From Paraburkholderia phenazinium (GTDB lineage Bacteria > Pseudomonadota > Gammaproteobacteria > Burkholderiales > Burkholderiaceae): a DNA stretch of 64,000 bases. Shown piece by piece: positions 1 through 8,655 of the stretch (its first letter is position 1; each line of letters begins with the position of its first letter). A model generated the notes under the pieces. The model was not told where the DNA came from, ran no database searches, and was given only the letters and a program-made list of their open reading frames with translations. Location of the stretch: assembly GCF_900100735.1 (NCBI RefSeq), contig NZ_FNCJ01000010.1, positions 186,001 to 250,000 on the forward strand. The letters run 5' to 3'. Made by a program: the position numbers and the translations under genes.

Positions 1-15
1 CTGTTCTCGTGCGGC

Positions 16-861
16 TCAGTCGTGGTACAGCGCCGAGCGCCCGCCATCCACCGTGATACAGCTCGCATTGATAAACGGCGCCTCGTCCGAAGCGAGGAAT
101 ACCGCCGTCATCGCCACTTCTTCCGGGCGGCCGATACGCTTCATCGGCTGCAGGTCGAGCGTCGCCTGCCTCGCCGCGGCCGGATCGGCCTGACCGTTCC
201 ACCAGTCGTGTGTCAACTGCGTTTCGATGTAGCCCGGCGCGATCGCATTGACGCGCACATTGCGCGGCGCATATTCGATGCCGAGCGCGCGGGTCAATCC
301 AATTACGCCGTGCTTCGCCACCGGGTATGGGAAGCAGCCCGGAATGATCTTGAATGCGTGCGTCGAGGCGATATTCACGATGCTGCCCGCGCCGCGCTCG
401 ACCATCCCCGGCAACACCGCGCGGCAACCGTTCCAGACTCCGTCCAGATCGACCGCGAAGCAGCGCCGCCAGTCGTCGTCGGTCATCGTCAGCGGGTCGC
501 AGAACACGTTGATGCCGGCGTTGTTCACCAGCACGTCCACTGCGCCGAATGCGTTTTCGGCTTCGCGCACCGCATGCTGGACCGAGGCGGATTGCGTCAC
601 ATCGGTCTGCACGGCGAGCACTTTCGCGCCGCTAGCTGCCGGCCCGCTCCCGTCACTGGTCGCACTCACACCATTCGCACCTGGGACGCCGCTTGTCCTG
701 CACGCCACTTCAATATCTCGCGCGGTGCGCTGCGCGGTTTCAATATCCAGTTCCGCCAGCACGACCGCCGCACCCTCGCGCGCAAACGCCAGCGCAATGG
801 CCGCACCGATGCCGCGACCGGCGCCGGTAATCAACGCGACCTTGTTGGCGAGGCGGTTCAT
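16..861 (-). CDS. SDR-family NAD(P)-dependent dehydrogenase, sugar-type
   Basis: 281-aa short-chain dehydrogenase/reductase. The Rossmann motif TGAGRGIG is at residues 12-19, NNAG at 113-116, and the catalytic Ser166, Tyr179 and Lys183 (YPVAK) are all present. The start is the ATG that overlaps the dgoA stop by 4 bases (ATGA). As the last visible gene of a dgoK-dgoA operon it probably oxidises a sugar such as galactose, or a sugar-derived alcohol. The substrate is inference, because SDR sequences predict it poorly. Odd feature: residues about 52-79 form a Gly/Ser/Ala-rich insertion between the second beta-alpha unit and the DV motif, where most SDRs have a short turn. The operon may continue beyond the left edge, where a galactonate dehydratase would be expected. 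Confidence 0.85.
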   Translation of the reverse strand: MNRLANKVALITGAGRGIGAAIALAFAREGAAVVLAELDIETAQRTARDIEVACRTSGVPGANGVSATSDGSGPAASGAKVLAVQTDVTQSASVQHAVREAENAFGAVDVLVNNAGINVFCDPLTMTDDDWRRCFAVDLDGVWNGCRAVLPGMVERGAGSIVNIASTHAFKIIPGCFPYPVAKHGVIGLTRALGIEYAPRNVRVNAIAPGYIETQLTHDWWNGQADPAAARQATLDLQPMKRIGRPEEVAMTAVFLASDEAPFINASCITVDGGRSALYHD

Positions 862-1538
862 TTCTTTGCGCTCGCTCGAGCGATCCGCAAGCCGTTGATA
901 TAGGCCCGCGCATGCGAGGCCGTCGCCGCTGGGCTCTGGCCCGGCTTGTACAGCGCCGAGCCGAGGCCGAAGCCGTTCGCCCCGGCGGTCAGAAACGGCC
1001 CCATGTTGTCCGGCGTAATGCCGCCGACCGGCACCAGCGGCACTTCCGCCGCGATCACCGCGCGCCAGGCCTTCACGACCTGGCAGCCGAGCTGTTCGGC
1101 CGGGAACATTTTCAGCACGTCGGCGCCGTTTTTCAGCGCGAGGAACGCTTCGTTCGGGGTGGCGACGCCCGGCGCGCACGCCAGGCCCTGAGCCTTCGCG
1201 GCCGTGACCACTTCCGCATCGCTGTGCGGCATGACGATCAGTTCGCCCCCCGCCGACTTCACCTCGTGGACGAAGCTCGCATGCAGCACCGTGCCCGCAC
1301 CGACGATTGCATCGGCCGGCAGCGCCTTGCGGATCGCAGCAATGCTATCGAACGGCTGCGGCGAATTGAGCGGCACCTCGACGATCCGAAAACCCGCTTC
1401 GTACAGCGCCTGACCATGTTCGGCGGCATCGGCGGGCGTGACGCCGCGCAGAATCGCGATCAGCGGGCACGCCGCGAACGCGGCCATCAGAGCCGCATGC
1501 GGCAGATACGGGGCGGGTAAATTGATGTGGGGTTGCAT
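858..1538 (-). CDS. dgoA: 2-dehydro-3-deoxy-6-phosphogalactonate aldolase
   Basis: 226-aa class I aldolase of the KDPG/KDPGal family. It cleaves KDPGal to pyruvate and glyceraldehyde 3-phosphate in the cytoplasm. Visible motifs are Glu54 (IVEVPLNSP), the GAGTV loop at 80-84, and Schiff-base Lys143 in VLKMFPAEQLG. The FPAEQLG form and the adjoining dgoK favour KDPGal over KDPG, although some enzymes accept both. Start chosen: the ATG preceded by AAGGAA at good spacing. A longer in-frame extension exists but is out of family. It overlaps the SDR start by 4 bases. It lies 32 bases beyond dgoK. Confidence 0.9.
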   Translation of the reverse strand: MQPHINLPAPYLPHAALMAAFAACPLIAILRGVTPADAAEHGQALYEAGFRIVEVPLNSPQPFDSIAAIRKALPADAIVGAGTVLHASFVHEVKSAGGELIVMPHSDAEVVTAAKAQGLACAPGVATPNEAFLALKNGADVLKMFPAEQLGCQVVKAWRAVIAAEVPLVPVGGITPDNMGPFLTAGANGFGLGSALYKPGQSPAATASHARAYINGLRIARASAKK

Positions 1539-1570
1539 CTCGGTTCCTTGTCTATGTCGTGCGCGGCGGC

Positions 1571-2707
1571 TTAACTGGCGCGTGCAGCGCCGGAGGCCGG
1601 CGTCAGCGCAGGCGTCGCCGCCGTTGCCGACAGTCCTGCCTGAGTCGCAATGCGCCACAGGCCGCGTTCGGTGGCTTGCCGGACCAGCTTCGCCTCGGTA
1701 CAGCCGAATTGCGTCAGCGCAAGCTGATAACGCTCGCACAATGCTTCATTGCCGATCAGGCGCAGCGCGTGACCCGCGAGGCCGGTTTGATGTTGCGCTA
1801 GCACAGTGCCGAGGCCGGCAAGTTCGTGGCCGATCAGCAGGCCCGACAGATAGTCGGGTTGCTGCTGGCCAGTAAGCTGTCCGGTCAGGCCAAGGGTGCG
1901 CGAGCTGAACACCGTCGCGAGCACACCCGCCTGCCCTTTCAGCCGCGCGATGTTCACGCCGCGTAGAAATGCATCGGTATCCAGACGATCGGGCGTCACC
2001 ATCGTACGGCCGAGAATCGTGTGCTCGCGCAACGCTGCGAACACCTCGCCGGTCATAAAGGTATGAAACCGCTCGATGCGGCGAGCGCGCACCACCACCC
2101 ATTTCGCGTGAGTGCCCGGCAGTCCGATCAGTTCGGGCCTCGAGTCGTCTGCTGCAGCAGCGTCGTCGCCGAGCGCACCGAAAATCTGCGTTTCCTCGCC
2201 GCGCATGACGTTGGGCAGTTCACCGCGCTCGAGTACGCCTGGCACGATATGCAAGGTCACGCCACGGGCGGTCCGCACCCGCACGATGCCAGCGACGAGC
2301 GCATCGGCACTCGCCGGCGCATCCACATACGGCGCTTCGAGCCAGCCTTGCGCGCTGCCGACCATTCCCGCTGCGATCACCGGCAGGCCGGGTACGCGCT
2401 CGAGCCATGCGCCGCACGCCGATTCGAAGGCCGCGTCGAAGCCGCCCTCGGCCGCCGCGCGCGGCAAATTCATGATGCCCGCGCTCGACTCGTGCGTCGC
2501 CAGCACTTGGCCGGCTGCATCGAAGAGGTACGCCCGCAATGACGTCGTGCCCCAGTCCAGCGCGACCAGCGCAGCCTGATCGAAGCTCACGGTGTCCGCT
2601 TGCGGCGCGACGCCGGCGCCCACCGAATGCTGGGCGCTCGCTCCGTTTGCGGTGTTGCCGACACTGGCGACGGTGTTGAGCGGCATGGGAGAACCCGCTT
2701 GCGTCAT
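1571..2707 (-). CDS. dgoK: 2-dehydro-3-deoxygalactonokinase
   Basis: 378-aa DgoK-family sugar acid kinase that phosphorylates 2-dehydro-3-deoxy-D-galactonate with ATP, one step before the aldolase DgoA. The family's N-terminal nucleotide/phosphate segment is at residues 48-60 (Asp51, DWGTTSLRAY). The conserved GLPGTHAKWV segment and a TGEVF motif follow. The first 40 residues are Ala/Ser/Gly-rich and unlike the family core, so translation could also begin at the internal ATG at residue 8. The chosen ATG overlaps the IclR gene stop by 4 bases (ATGA), which supports coupled translation. Encoded in the order iclR, dgoK, dgoA, SDR. Confidence 0.9.
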   Translation of the reverse strand: MTQAGSPMPLNTVASVGNTANGASAQHSVGAGVAPQADTVSFDQAALVALDWGTTSLRAYLFDAAGQVLATHESSAGIMNLPRAAAEGGFDAAFESACGAWLERVPGLPVIAAGMVGSAQGWLEAPYVDAPASADALVAGIVRVRTARGVTLHIVPGVLERGELPNVMRGEETQIFGALGDDAAAADDSRPELIGLPGTHAKWVVVRARRIERFHTFMTGEVFAALREHTILGRTMVTPDRLDTDAFLRGVNIARLKGQAGVLATVFSSRTLGLTGQLTGQQQPDYLSGLLIGHELAGLGTVLAQHQTGLAGHALRLIGNEALCERYQLALTQFGCTEAKLVRQATERGLWRIATQAGLSATAATPALTPASGAARAS

Positions 2708-3651
2708 CGTTTGATCCTGCGTGTCGCCGGCTGCGGCACCCGCCAGCCGAGTTCCTCCGAGATGGCACGCGCTTCGCGCTGCACCACCGGGATCAGCTCG
2801 TCCATCCGCTCGAGCGACATATACGGGATCGTGCTTGCCACCGAGAGCGCCGCCACGATCGAGCCCGAGGCGTCGCGCACAGGCGCTGCGACGCAACGGA
2901 TCGACGCCTCGTTTTCTTCGAGGTCGAAGGTATAGCCGCCAGCGGCATAGGTGGTCATGCGCTGCATGAAAGTCGGCAGATCGGGACGGTTATCCGGCTT
3001 GAAGCTGACGCCCGCCAGCGCACGGCGCGACGCCTCGAACAGCGACTGCCAGGAATCGGGCTTGAGGTCGAGCATCATGGCCTTGCCGATGCCGGTCGAC
3101 GCCAGCGGCATGCGATGCCCCACCCGCGAGCGCATTTCCAGACCGCGCGTGCCGGGGATCTTGTCGATGTAGAGCACGTCGTCGCCATCGCGCACGCCGA
3201 GGTGGATCGTGTCGAGCGTCTGTTCGGCGAGCGACTCGAGATGCTGGCGCGCCACCGTGGTGAGCGGCATCTGTTCGAGCGCGATGGTGCCGAGTTCGAT
3301 CAGCTTGGGCCCGAGCAGATAGCCGCCCTGCACCTGGCGCAGATAGCGCGCCTGCACGAGGCTGCTGACGAGCCGGTGAGTGGTGCTGCGGGTCGTACCG
3401 AGCGTGGCGCCGAAGGTGCGCAGATCGCGCACGCCGCTGGCAGCCGCTTCGAGGATCGCGAGGCCGCGCAACAGCGTTTGCGTGCCGGCTTGCTGCGGCG
3501 TGATGTCGAGCAGCGTGCTCGGCAAGGCGATTTCGTCGTTGGGCGCGGGTGAACCTGCAGCGCCGTTCGTGGTGCGGACGCGCGGTTGCAGCGCGGCTTC
3601 GTCACCGGTGTCGGATCCGGCGTCGGCGTGAGTGGACATCGCTTTGTTCAT
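2704..3651 (-). CDS. IclR-family transcriptional regulator of the dgo operon
   Basis: 315-aa protein with an IclR winged-helix domain at about residues 55-115 (LLRGLAILEAAASG, then a TTRSTTHRLVSSL recognition helix). The effector-binding domain follows at about 130-305 (SRVGHRMPLASTGIGKAM, IRCVAAPVRD). The first 50 residues are low-complexity. As the first gene of the operon it probably controls itself and the dgoK-dgoA-SDR genes in response to a galactonate-pathway intermediate; that role is inferred from position. A second in-frame ATG lies four codons downstream and neither start has a strong ribosome binding site. Confidence 0.85.
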   Translation of the reverse strand: MNKAMSTHADAGSDTGDEAALQPRVRTTNGAAGSPAPNDEIALPSTLLDITPQQAGTQTLLRGLAILEAAASGVRDLRTFGATLGTTRSTTHRLVSSLVQARYLRQVQGGYLLGPKLIELGTIALEQMPLTTVARQHLESLAEQTLDTIHLGVRDGDDVLYIDKIPGTRGLEMRSRVGHRMPLASTGIGKAMMLDLKPDSWQSLFEASRRALAGVSFKPDNRPDLPTFMQRMTTYAAGGYTFDLEENEASIRCVAAPVRDASGSIVAALSVASTIPYMSLERMDELIPVVQREARAISEELGWRVPQPATRRIKR

Positions 3652-3910
3652 GGCGATTGGGCGAAGGATGGGGGATTAGCGCGCGGGGCCGGACTGACTG
3701 CCGGCAAAACGGGACGGAACATGGCGCGTGCGCGCGTTCTCTTTCTGCCTGACGGTGATGGGCATGGCTGATTGTCTCCGTTTGTTCGGTCCGCACCGGC
3801 CGCACGGTGTGCGGAGGGGGATGGCCGTTTTTTGCGTTTTTGCCTTGCAGGCGGCTTGACTCGCGGTTTATGCGGTCTTGCAGCGTTGCCCTGCGAGCTT
3901 GTTGATTCGG

Positions 3911-3940
3911 ATTGTAGGGCGGTTTTTTTGAAATCTCCAA
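3911..3940 (-). promoter_or_regulatory. Candidate sigma70 promoter of the dgo operon
   Basis: Read on the minus strand, TTGGAG at 3940-3935 and TACAAT at 3916-3911 are separated by 18 bases. Transcription would start near 3904 and give a leader of about 250 bases before the IclR gene. Within that leader, TCCGCAC (3790-3796) and its exact inverse GTGCGGA (3809-3815) form a 7-base inverted repeat that could be a regulator site. Both assignments are pattern matches only. Confidence 0.4.
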
Positions 3941-3993
3941 TATGTGAGTGTTGGATTCATATAATGGGATTTTTGGCTGCGCATGGCTTTTGG

Positions 3994-4685
3994 GGTTGCC
4001 TGCGGCGCCTTGCTCTTTGGTTGTTTGCCTGCGGCGTTGGCCTTTCCTTGATCTGATATTGGTCTGTTAGCGTTGCCCCTGTGCGGGGCGGCACCTACTT
4101 TTCTTTGTCCCCCAGGGGACTTCCTTCGGGGCGCCGGCCGCAAAGAAAAGTAGGCAAAAGAAAGCGGGCTCACACCGCCAGCCTGTAGGTGTCCACCTCT
4201 TTCATAACCGTTAGTGGTCCGAAGACAAGATCGTCTCTCGCACCATACACGTTAGTGACAAAGCACTCATCCACCCCACTCCGCACTACGTGCGTCGCGG
4301 ACGAGTCTGCCAGGAAAACCAGTCGATCCAATACAGTTAGCATGCCTACATAATTTGCAGAGGGCGTTATGCCCGGCGGCGGGGCGCGGAGTGCGACGCT
4401 GGAACGGATGAGTGCTTTGTCACTAACGCGAGTGGTGCGGGAGCAGGTCTCGTCTTGGGCCGTTTCCCGTAGTGGGCCGAGATGGCTCACTACGAGCTAG
4501 CGGTTGTGAGCCCGCTTTCTTTTGCCTACTTTCTTTGCGGCCGGCGCCCCGAAGGAAGTCCCCTGGGGGGACAAAGAAAAGTAGGTGCCGCCCCGCACAG
4601 GGGCAACGCTAATAGACCAATATCAGATCAAGGAAAGGCCGACACCGCAGGAAGAACAACCAAAACCAAGGCGCCGCAGGCAAAA
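3994..4685. repeat. Large nested inverted repeat (two hairpin units facing each other)
   Basis: The left arm starts at about 3994 and is repeated in inverse orientation down to about 4685. The segments 4045-4175 and 4505-4640 are almost identical as reverse complements, with roughly one substitution and two single-base indels. Similarity continues less perfectly inward to about 4270 and 4408, including a shared TTAGTGACAAAGCACTCATCC block, and outward to the ends. Each arm is itself a hairpin: CCTACTTTTCTTTG (4094-4107) pairs with CAAAGAAAAGTAGG (4141-4154), and the same units recur at 4525-4537 and 4572-4585. The element fills the gap between the mtgA stop and the dgo promoter. It resembles a dispersed REP/MITE-type element; copy number in the genome cannot be seen here. 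Confidence 0.85.
4170..4490 (-). CDS. Hypothetical ORF inside the inverted repeat (doubtful)
   Basis: A 106-codon open frame occupies the central part of the palindrome. It has no recognisable domain, signal sequence or ribosome binding site. Its terminal parts lie within the imperfect inner arms, so its length may simply be a by-product of the repeat. Listed because the frame spans the whole inner segment and could be an element-encoded peptide. Non-coding is more likely. Confidence 0.15.
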   Translation of the reverse strand: MSHLGPLRETAQDETCSRTTRVSDKALIRSSVALRAPPPGITPSANYVGMLTVLDRLVFLADSSATHVVRSGVDECFVTNVYGARDDLVFGPLTVMKEVDTYRLAV

Positions 4686-4696
4686 CCCCTAAACCT

Positions 4697-5464
4697 TCAC
4701 TCCGGCAACTCAGCCGCCCCCATCCGATGAGCAATCACCCCCGCGCGTTGCGCGAGATACGGCGAACTCCGATGCTCATCAAAATACTTAGGCCTCGGCA
4801 ACATCACCGCCAACCGCGCAGACTGCCACCCGCTCAGCTTCGCAGCAGAAGTCTTATAGTAATAGTGAGCCGCAGCCTCGGCGCCATAAACTCCATTACC
4901 CCACTCAACGGAGTTGAGATAAATCTCGTAAATGCGTTCCTTGTCCATCAAGGTCTCAAGCATCCACGTGATGATCAGCTCCTGCCCTTTGCGGATATAA
5001 CTCTTCTGCCGCGATAGAAACAGATTGCGCGCCAGTTGCTGCGAAATGGTCGAACCGCCCGCGACAATCTTGCCGCGCGCCTTGTTCTTCTCCCACGCCT
5101 GCAAAATTGCGTCGGTTTCGTAGCCGTTGTTGTTGACGAAGTTCGCGTCCTCGGAGGCAATAATCGCACGCTTCAAGTTGCGCGAAATCTGCTCGTACGG
5201 TACCCAGGTATGCTGGATAGACAGATCGGGCCGGTCCGCGGAGAGCGTCCACGCGTCGGAACGCATAAATGCCGTCGATTGCGGATTCACGTAGTTCCAG
5301 ACGGCAATCTGCGCGAAGTAGAACAGCTGCGTGGCAATCCAGGCAATAGCGACCACAGCGCCCACGTAAAGCATCCACCGGGTCGGGCCGGGCCGGCCTG
5401 CGCGCCTCGTTACTGTCATCGTCGTCACGGTCCTCGGTTCGATAGATTCTGCAACCTCCGGCAT
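4697..5464 (-). CDS. mtgA: Monofunctional peptidoglycan glycosyltransferase
   Basis: 255-aa GT51 family enzyme that polymerises lipid II into glycan strands at the periplasmic face of the inner membrane. One transmembrane segment lies at about residues 31-53. The catalytic glutamate is Glu105 in the [14 protein letters not shown] motif. [15 protein letters not shown] (137-150) and [19 protein letters not shown] are the other family motifs. There is no transpeptidase domain, which distinguishes it from class A PBPs. An alternative start is the ATG at residue 16 (MTVTRR). The stop lies about 12 bases from the large inverted repeat, which may end the transcript. Confidence 0.93.
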   Translation of the reverse strand: MPEVAESIEPRTVTTMTVTRRAGRPGPTRWMLYVGAVVAIAWIATQLFYFAQIAVWNYVNPQSTAFMRSDAWTLSADRPDLSIQHTWVPYEQISRNLKRAIIASEDANFVNNNGYETDAILQAWEKNKARGKIVAGGSTISQQLARNLFLSRQKSYIRKGQELIITWMLETLMDKERIYEIYLNSVEWGNGVYGAEAAAHYYYKTSAAKLSGWQSARLAVMLPRPKYFDEHRSSPYLAQRAGVIAHRMGAAELPE

Positions 5465-5547
5465 GCTCGCCGGCTCTCACGCTTGCCCGGACCCCGGCGG
5501 CAAGGGCGGCTCCGCCGCGGCTACACCCGCCGTCTTGCCGAGTCTCG

Positions 5548-6414
5548 TCAGGCCGCGCTCGGCGCCGCCAGCATCCGGCGCAGTTCCGCCAGCACCGGTG
5601 CGCCGTCGGGACGTACGCCGCGCCATATGTAAAACGATTCGGCGGCCTGCTCAACCAGCATGCCCAAGCCGTCGGCGGCGCGTGCGCCCAAGGTCTGCGC
5701 GTGCTGCATGAACACCGTCGGCTGGGCGCCGTACATCATGTCGTAGGCGAGCGTGCCACCGCCGAAAGCGCGGTCGTCGCATTCAGGCAGCGCGGCATCG
5801 AGACTGCCGGCAGTCGCGTTGACGATGACGTCGTAGGCGCCCGGCTCGATCGCCGTAGCGCCGCCTCCGGTCAGGCGGCAGCCGGCGGCTTGCGCCGCCT
5901 CGCCGAACTGGCTCACGAGTTCCTGCGCCTTCGCGGCTGTCCGGTTAACGATCGTCAGCGTGTGCGGCGCGCGTTCCAGCATCGGCAGCACCACGCCGCG
6001 TGCGGCGCCGCCGGCGCCCAGCAGCAGAATGCGTACGCCCTTGAGCGGCGTGGCCAGGTTGACCTCGATATCGCGCACGAGGCCGAAACCATCCGTGTTG
6101 TCGCCATGAATTTCGCCGGCCTCGAAACGCAGCGTGTTCACTGCGCCCGCAGCAGCCGCGCGTGGCGACAGCCTCGTGGCAAACGCGTGCGCCTCCAGCT
6201 TGAACGGCACCGTCACGTTCAGTCCGCGGCCGCCAGCCTCGATAAAGGCTTGCACGTGCGAGACGAACGCTTCGATCGGCGCCAGCAGATGCGTGTACTC
6301 GATCGGCTCGCCGGTCTGCTCGGCAAAGCGCGCGTGAATGAATGGCGACTTGCTATGACCGACCGGATTGCCGATCACCGCATAGCGGTCGCGCGGGCTG
6401 CCCATTTGGCTCAT
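5548..6414 (-). CDS. aroE: Shikimate dehydrogenase
   Basis: 288-aa NADP-dependent enzyme that reduces 3-dehydroshikimate to shikimate in aromatic amino acid synthesis. The substrate-binding SKS motif is at 21-23, with catalytic Lys72 (NVTVPFK) and Asp108 (GDNTDGFG). The nucleotide-binding GAGGAARG is at 133-140 and NRTAAK follows it. Full length for the family. The start overlaps the stop of the upstream ribonuclease gene by 4 bases (ATGA), so it is probably cotranscribed with it. mtgA follows after an 83-base gap. Confidence 0.95.
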   Translation of the reverse strand: MSQMGSPRDRYAVIGNPVGHSKSPFIHARFAEQTGEPIEYTHLLAPIEAFVSHVQAFIEAGGRGLNVTVPFKLEAHAFATRLSPRAAAAGAVNTLRFEAGEIHGDNTDGFGLVRDIEVNLATPLKGVRILLLGAGGAARGVVLPMLERAPHTLTIVNRTAAKAQELVSQFGEAAQAAGCRLTGGGATAIEPGAYDVIVNATAGSLDAALPECDDRAFGGGTLAYDMMYGAQPTVFMQHAQTLGARAADGLGMLVEQAAESFYIWRGVRPDGAPVLAELRRMLAAPSAA

Positions 6415-8525
6415 TGCCCCGGCTCCGCGACGTGGTGGTCAGCGGACGCCGCCTCATCGCCTTCGCTACCGCTTTCCGTGGAGTCGGCTGCGCCCTCGGC
6501 GTTACCCTCGCCCGAGGCTTCCGCCTGAGCTTCCGCTTCGCTCTCGGCGGAATCGTCCGCGGCGTCGAGCAGTTCTTCTTCGCCCTCGTCCGCTTCTTCC
6601 GCTTCGGTGCCGCTCGCGACCGTCGGCGCATCGAGCACATGCAGCTTCCGCACGGACGCTTCGACGGTCAGTTCGTCGATCGACATCACTTCCATCAGCA
6701 GGCGCGTGCCGCGCGCATGCACTCCGAGCGCCGGCACATGCAGCAGCAACGGAATCTCTTCAAGCCGCACGAGATCGTCCTTCACCACAGACGCCACCAC
6801 CTGCGTCTTGTTCTCCTGCTTCAGCCAGCGCAGGCACCAGAAGTACTCCATGCGGCGCTGGTGATCGGCATACGCGGAGTAGGTATCGTCAAAACCCTGC
6901 ACCACTGCAAACAGATCGGCGTCCTTCGGCTTGAACGGTGCGGCCAGCTTGGCGGTCACGCCGTGCTGCACGCACGCGAGCAGTTGCCATTGATTGACCA
7001 GGTCGACGTAGCGACGCAGCGGCGAGGTGCTCCACGCATACTGCGTCACGCCGAGACCTTCGTGCGGCGCCGCATTGGTCTGCATGCGCGTGCGCTTCGG
7101 CCCCGACGGTGCACCGAACGCGCGCTGCGTGCGGTAAATCCCCGGCACGCCGTGGTCGTGCAGGAACGCGCCCCACGACGAATTGGCGAGAATCGCCAGC
7201 TCCGCCACGATCGTGTCGAGCGGCGAACCGCGGCGGCGCGGCGTGATCGTGATGTGCTCGCCTTCCACGTAGAAGTTGAAATCGGTATTGCGCTGCACTT
7301 CGCGCCGCAGGCCATAGCCCGCCCGCGCTTGCTGGCGTTTCTCGAACAACGCCAGCGCGAACGGCCACAGCACCGCAATGTCTTCCTTGTGCGGGTATTC
7401 GCCGCTGCCGGCAGCCAGTGCCTCTTCAGTCACCAGTTCGTCGAGCGTGTTGTGGCGCAGGTTGTTCTTCACGAACACGCGCTCGGCGCGCGTCTCGCTG
7501 GCGACGATTTCCTGGGTCTCGCGATTGACGATCACATACAGCGACAGCGCCGGCCGGTAGTCTCCCTCCGCAAGCGTGAACGCTTCGACGACGCTGTCCG
7601 GCAGCATCGTGATCTTGTCGCCAGGCATATAGACCGTCGACAGGCGCGTACGGGCAATGTCGTCCACCTGGTCGCCGGGCTGGATGCCGAGCGCCGGCGC
7701 CGCGATGTGCACGCCGATGCGCACGCGGCCATCGGCGAGATGTTCGACCGAAAACGCGTCGTCGATCTCGGTAGTGGTCACGTCGTCGATCGAGAAGGCT
7801 TCGACATCGGCTTGCGGCAGATCCTCAGGCAGCGCACCCGGCGTCACCGCCGGAAAGCCGGTGCCGTGCGGGAAGAACTCGGACAGGAATTTCGCTTCGT
7901 GCAGTGCACGTGCAGACGGGATCCCGCCGCATTCGAGCATCAGACGCGCCTGCGAAATACCGCGTGCCGCCGCTGCCGCTTCGAGCGCCTTGTATTCGAT
8001 GGTGTTCTTGTCCGGCTTGGTCAAGAGGCCCAGGGCCTTGCCGGTGAGCGCTTCGGGCAGGCGTCCGGCCTTCAGTTCCTCTTCGTACTGCGCCTGCACC
8101 AACCCCTGCTGACGCTTGCGCTCGAGCGCGGCCAGCGCCATCTTGAGCTGCTCTTGCGGCGCGCGCTGATACTGGCCCCGGCCTTTGCGGCGGAAGTACA
8201 CGGGCGAGCTGTGCATGCGCAGCACCAGCGCCGCCCGCTCCACCGGACCGAACGAAGCGCCGAAATAGTCGGCGCCCAGCGTCGCAAACGGGAATTCGTC
8301 GTCGGGCGCGCATTCCCACAGGAAGTCCAGATCGATCTCCTGCGCAGCGGCGTCGGCCTGCTGGATCAGATCGCCGGCGCTCGGCTTCTCGAATTCGATC
8401 AGCACATCTTTCGCGCGCACCTTGGTGCGGCGGCCGCCCGGCAGTTCGACCTGGAATGCATCGCCCTGGCGCGACAGCACGCTGCCCGCCTTGAAACTGC
8501 CCGATTCCTCAAAGAAAACGTTCAC
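6411..8525 (-). CDS. RNB-domain 3'-5' exoribonuclease (RNase II/R superfamily)
   Basis: 704-aa protein with an N-terminal RNA-binding region and a central RNB domain from about residue 240. The metal-binding signature IDDVTTTEIDDAF (246-258) gives Asp247, Glu253, Asp255 and Asp256. These correspond to Asp201, Asp207, Asp209 and Asp210 of E. coli RNase II, so one aspartate is replaced by glutamate. YRPALSLYVIV and SPLRRYVDLVNQWQLLA are further RNB motifs. The last 70 or so residues are extremely acidic (Glu/Asp/Ala/Ser) and look disordered. A role in RNA degradation is likely. It is neither a standard rnb nor rnr, so no symbol is given. Confidence 0.85.
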   Translation of the reverse strand: MNVFFEESGSFKAGSVLSRQGDAFQVELPGGRRTKVRAKDVLIEFEKPSAGDLIQQADAAAQEIDLDFLWECAPDDEFPFATLGADYFGASFGPVERAALVLRMHSSPVYFRRKGRGQYQRAPQEQLKMALAALERKRQQGLVQAQYEEELKAGRLPEALTGKALGLLTKPDKNTIEYKALEAAAAARGISQARLMLECGGIPSARALHEAKFLSEFFPHGTGFPAVTPGALPEDLPQADVEAFSIDDVTTTEIDDAFSVEHLADGRVRIGVHIAAPALGIQPGDQVDDIARTRLSTVYMPGDKITMLPDSVVEAFTLAEGDYRPALSLYVIVNRETQEIVASETRAERVFVKNNLRHNTLDELVTEEALAAGSGEYPHKEDIAVLWPFALALFEKRQQARAGYGLRREVQRNTDFNFYVEGEHITITPRRRGSPLDTIVAELAILANSSWGAFLHDHGVPGIYRTQRAFGAPSGPKRTRMQTNAAPHEGLGVTQYAWSTSPLRRYVDLVNQWQLLACVQHGVTAKLAAPFKPKDADLFAVVQGFDDTYSAYADHQRRMEYFWCLRWLKQENKTQVVASVVKDDLVRLEEIPLLLHVPALGVHARGTRLLMEVMSIDELTVEASVRKLHVLDAPTVASGTEAEEADEGEEELLDAADDSAESEAEAQAEASGEGNAEGAADSTESGSEGDEAASADHHVAEPGQ

Positions 8526-8655
8526 TCAATACTCTCGTTCTGACTTGCATCTGCCGCGGCGCCTGGCGGGGCAATCCGGCCCGCACGGCGGCAACGTGTT
8601 CGTGGTGGTAGGTCCGCCGCGCTCATGCTGGGCGCGGTCGGCATGAATCAACGAA

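Noticed and set aside
4482-4730. Plus-strand open frame reading through the right arm of the palindrome
   Set aside because: The matching frame appears in the inverse arm on the other strand, so it is a by-product of the repeat; no ribosome binding site.
6342-8543. Very long plus-strand open frame opposite the RNB gene
   Set aside because: Arg/His-rich antisense shadow typical of GC-rich genes; the minus strand encodes a clear RNB protein.
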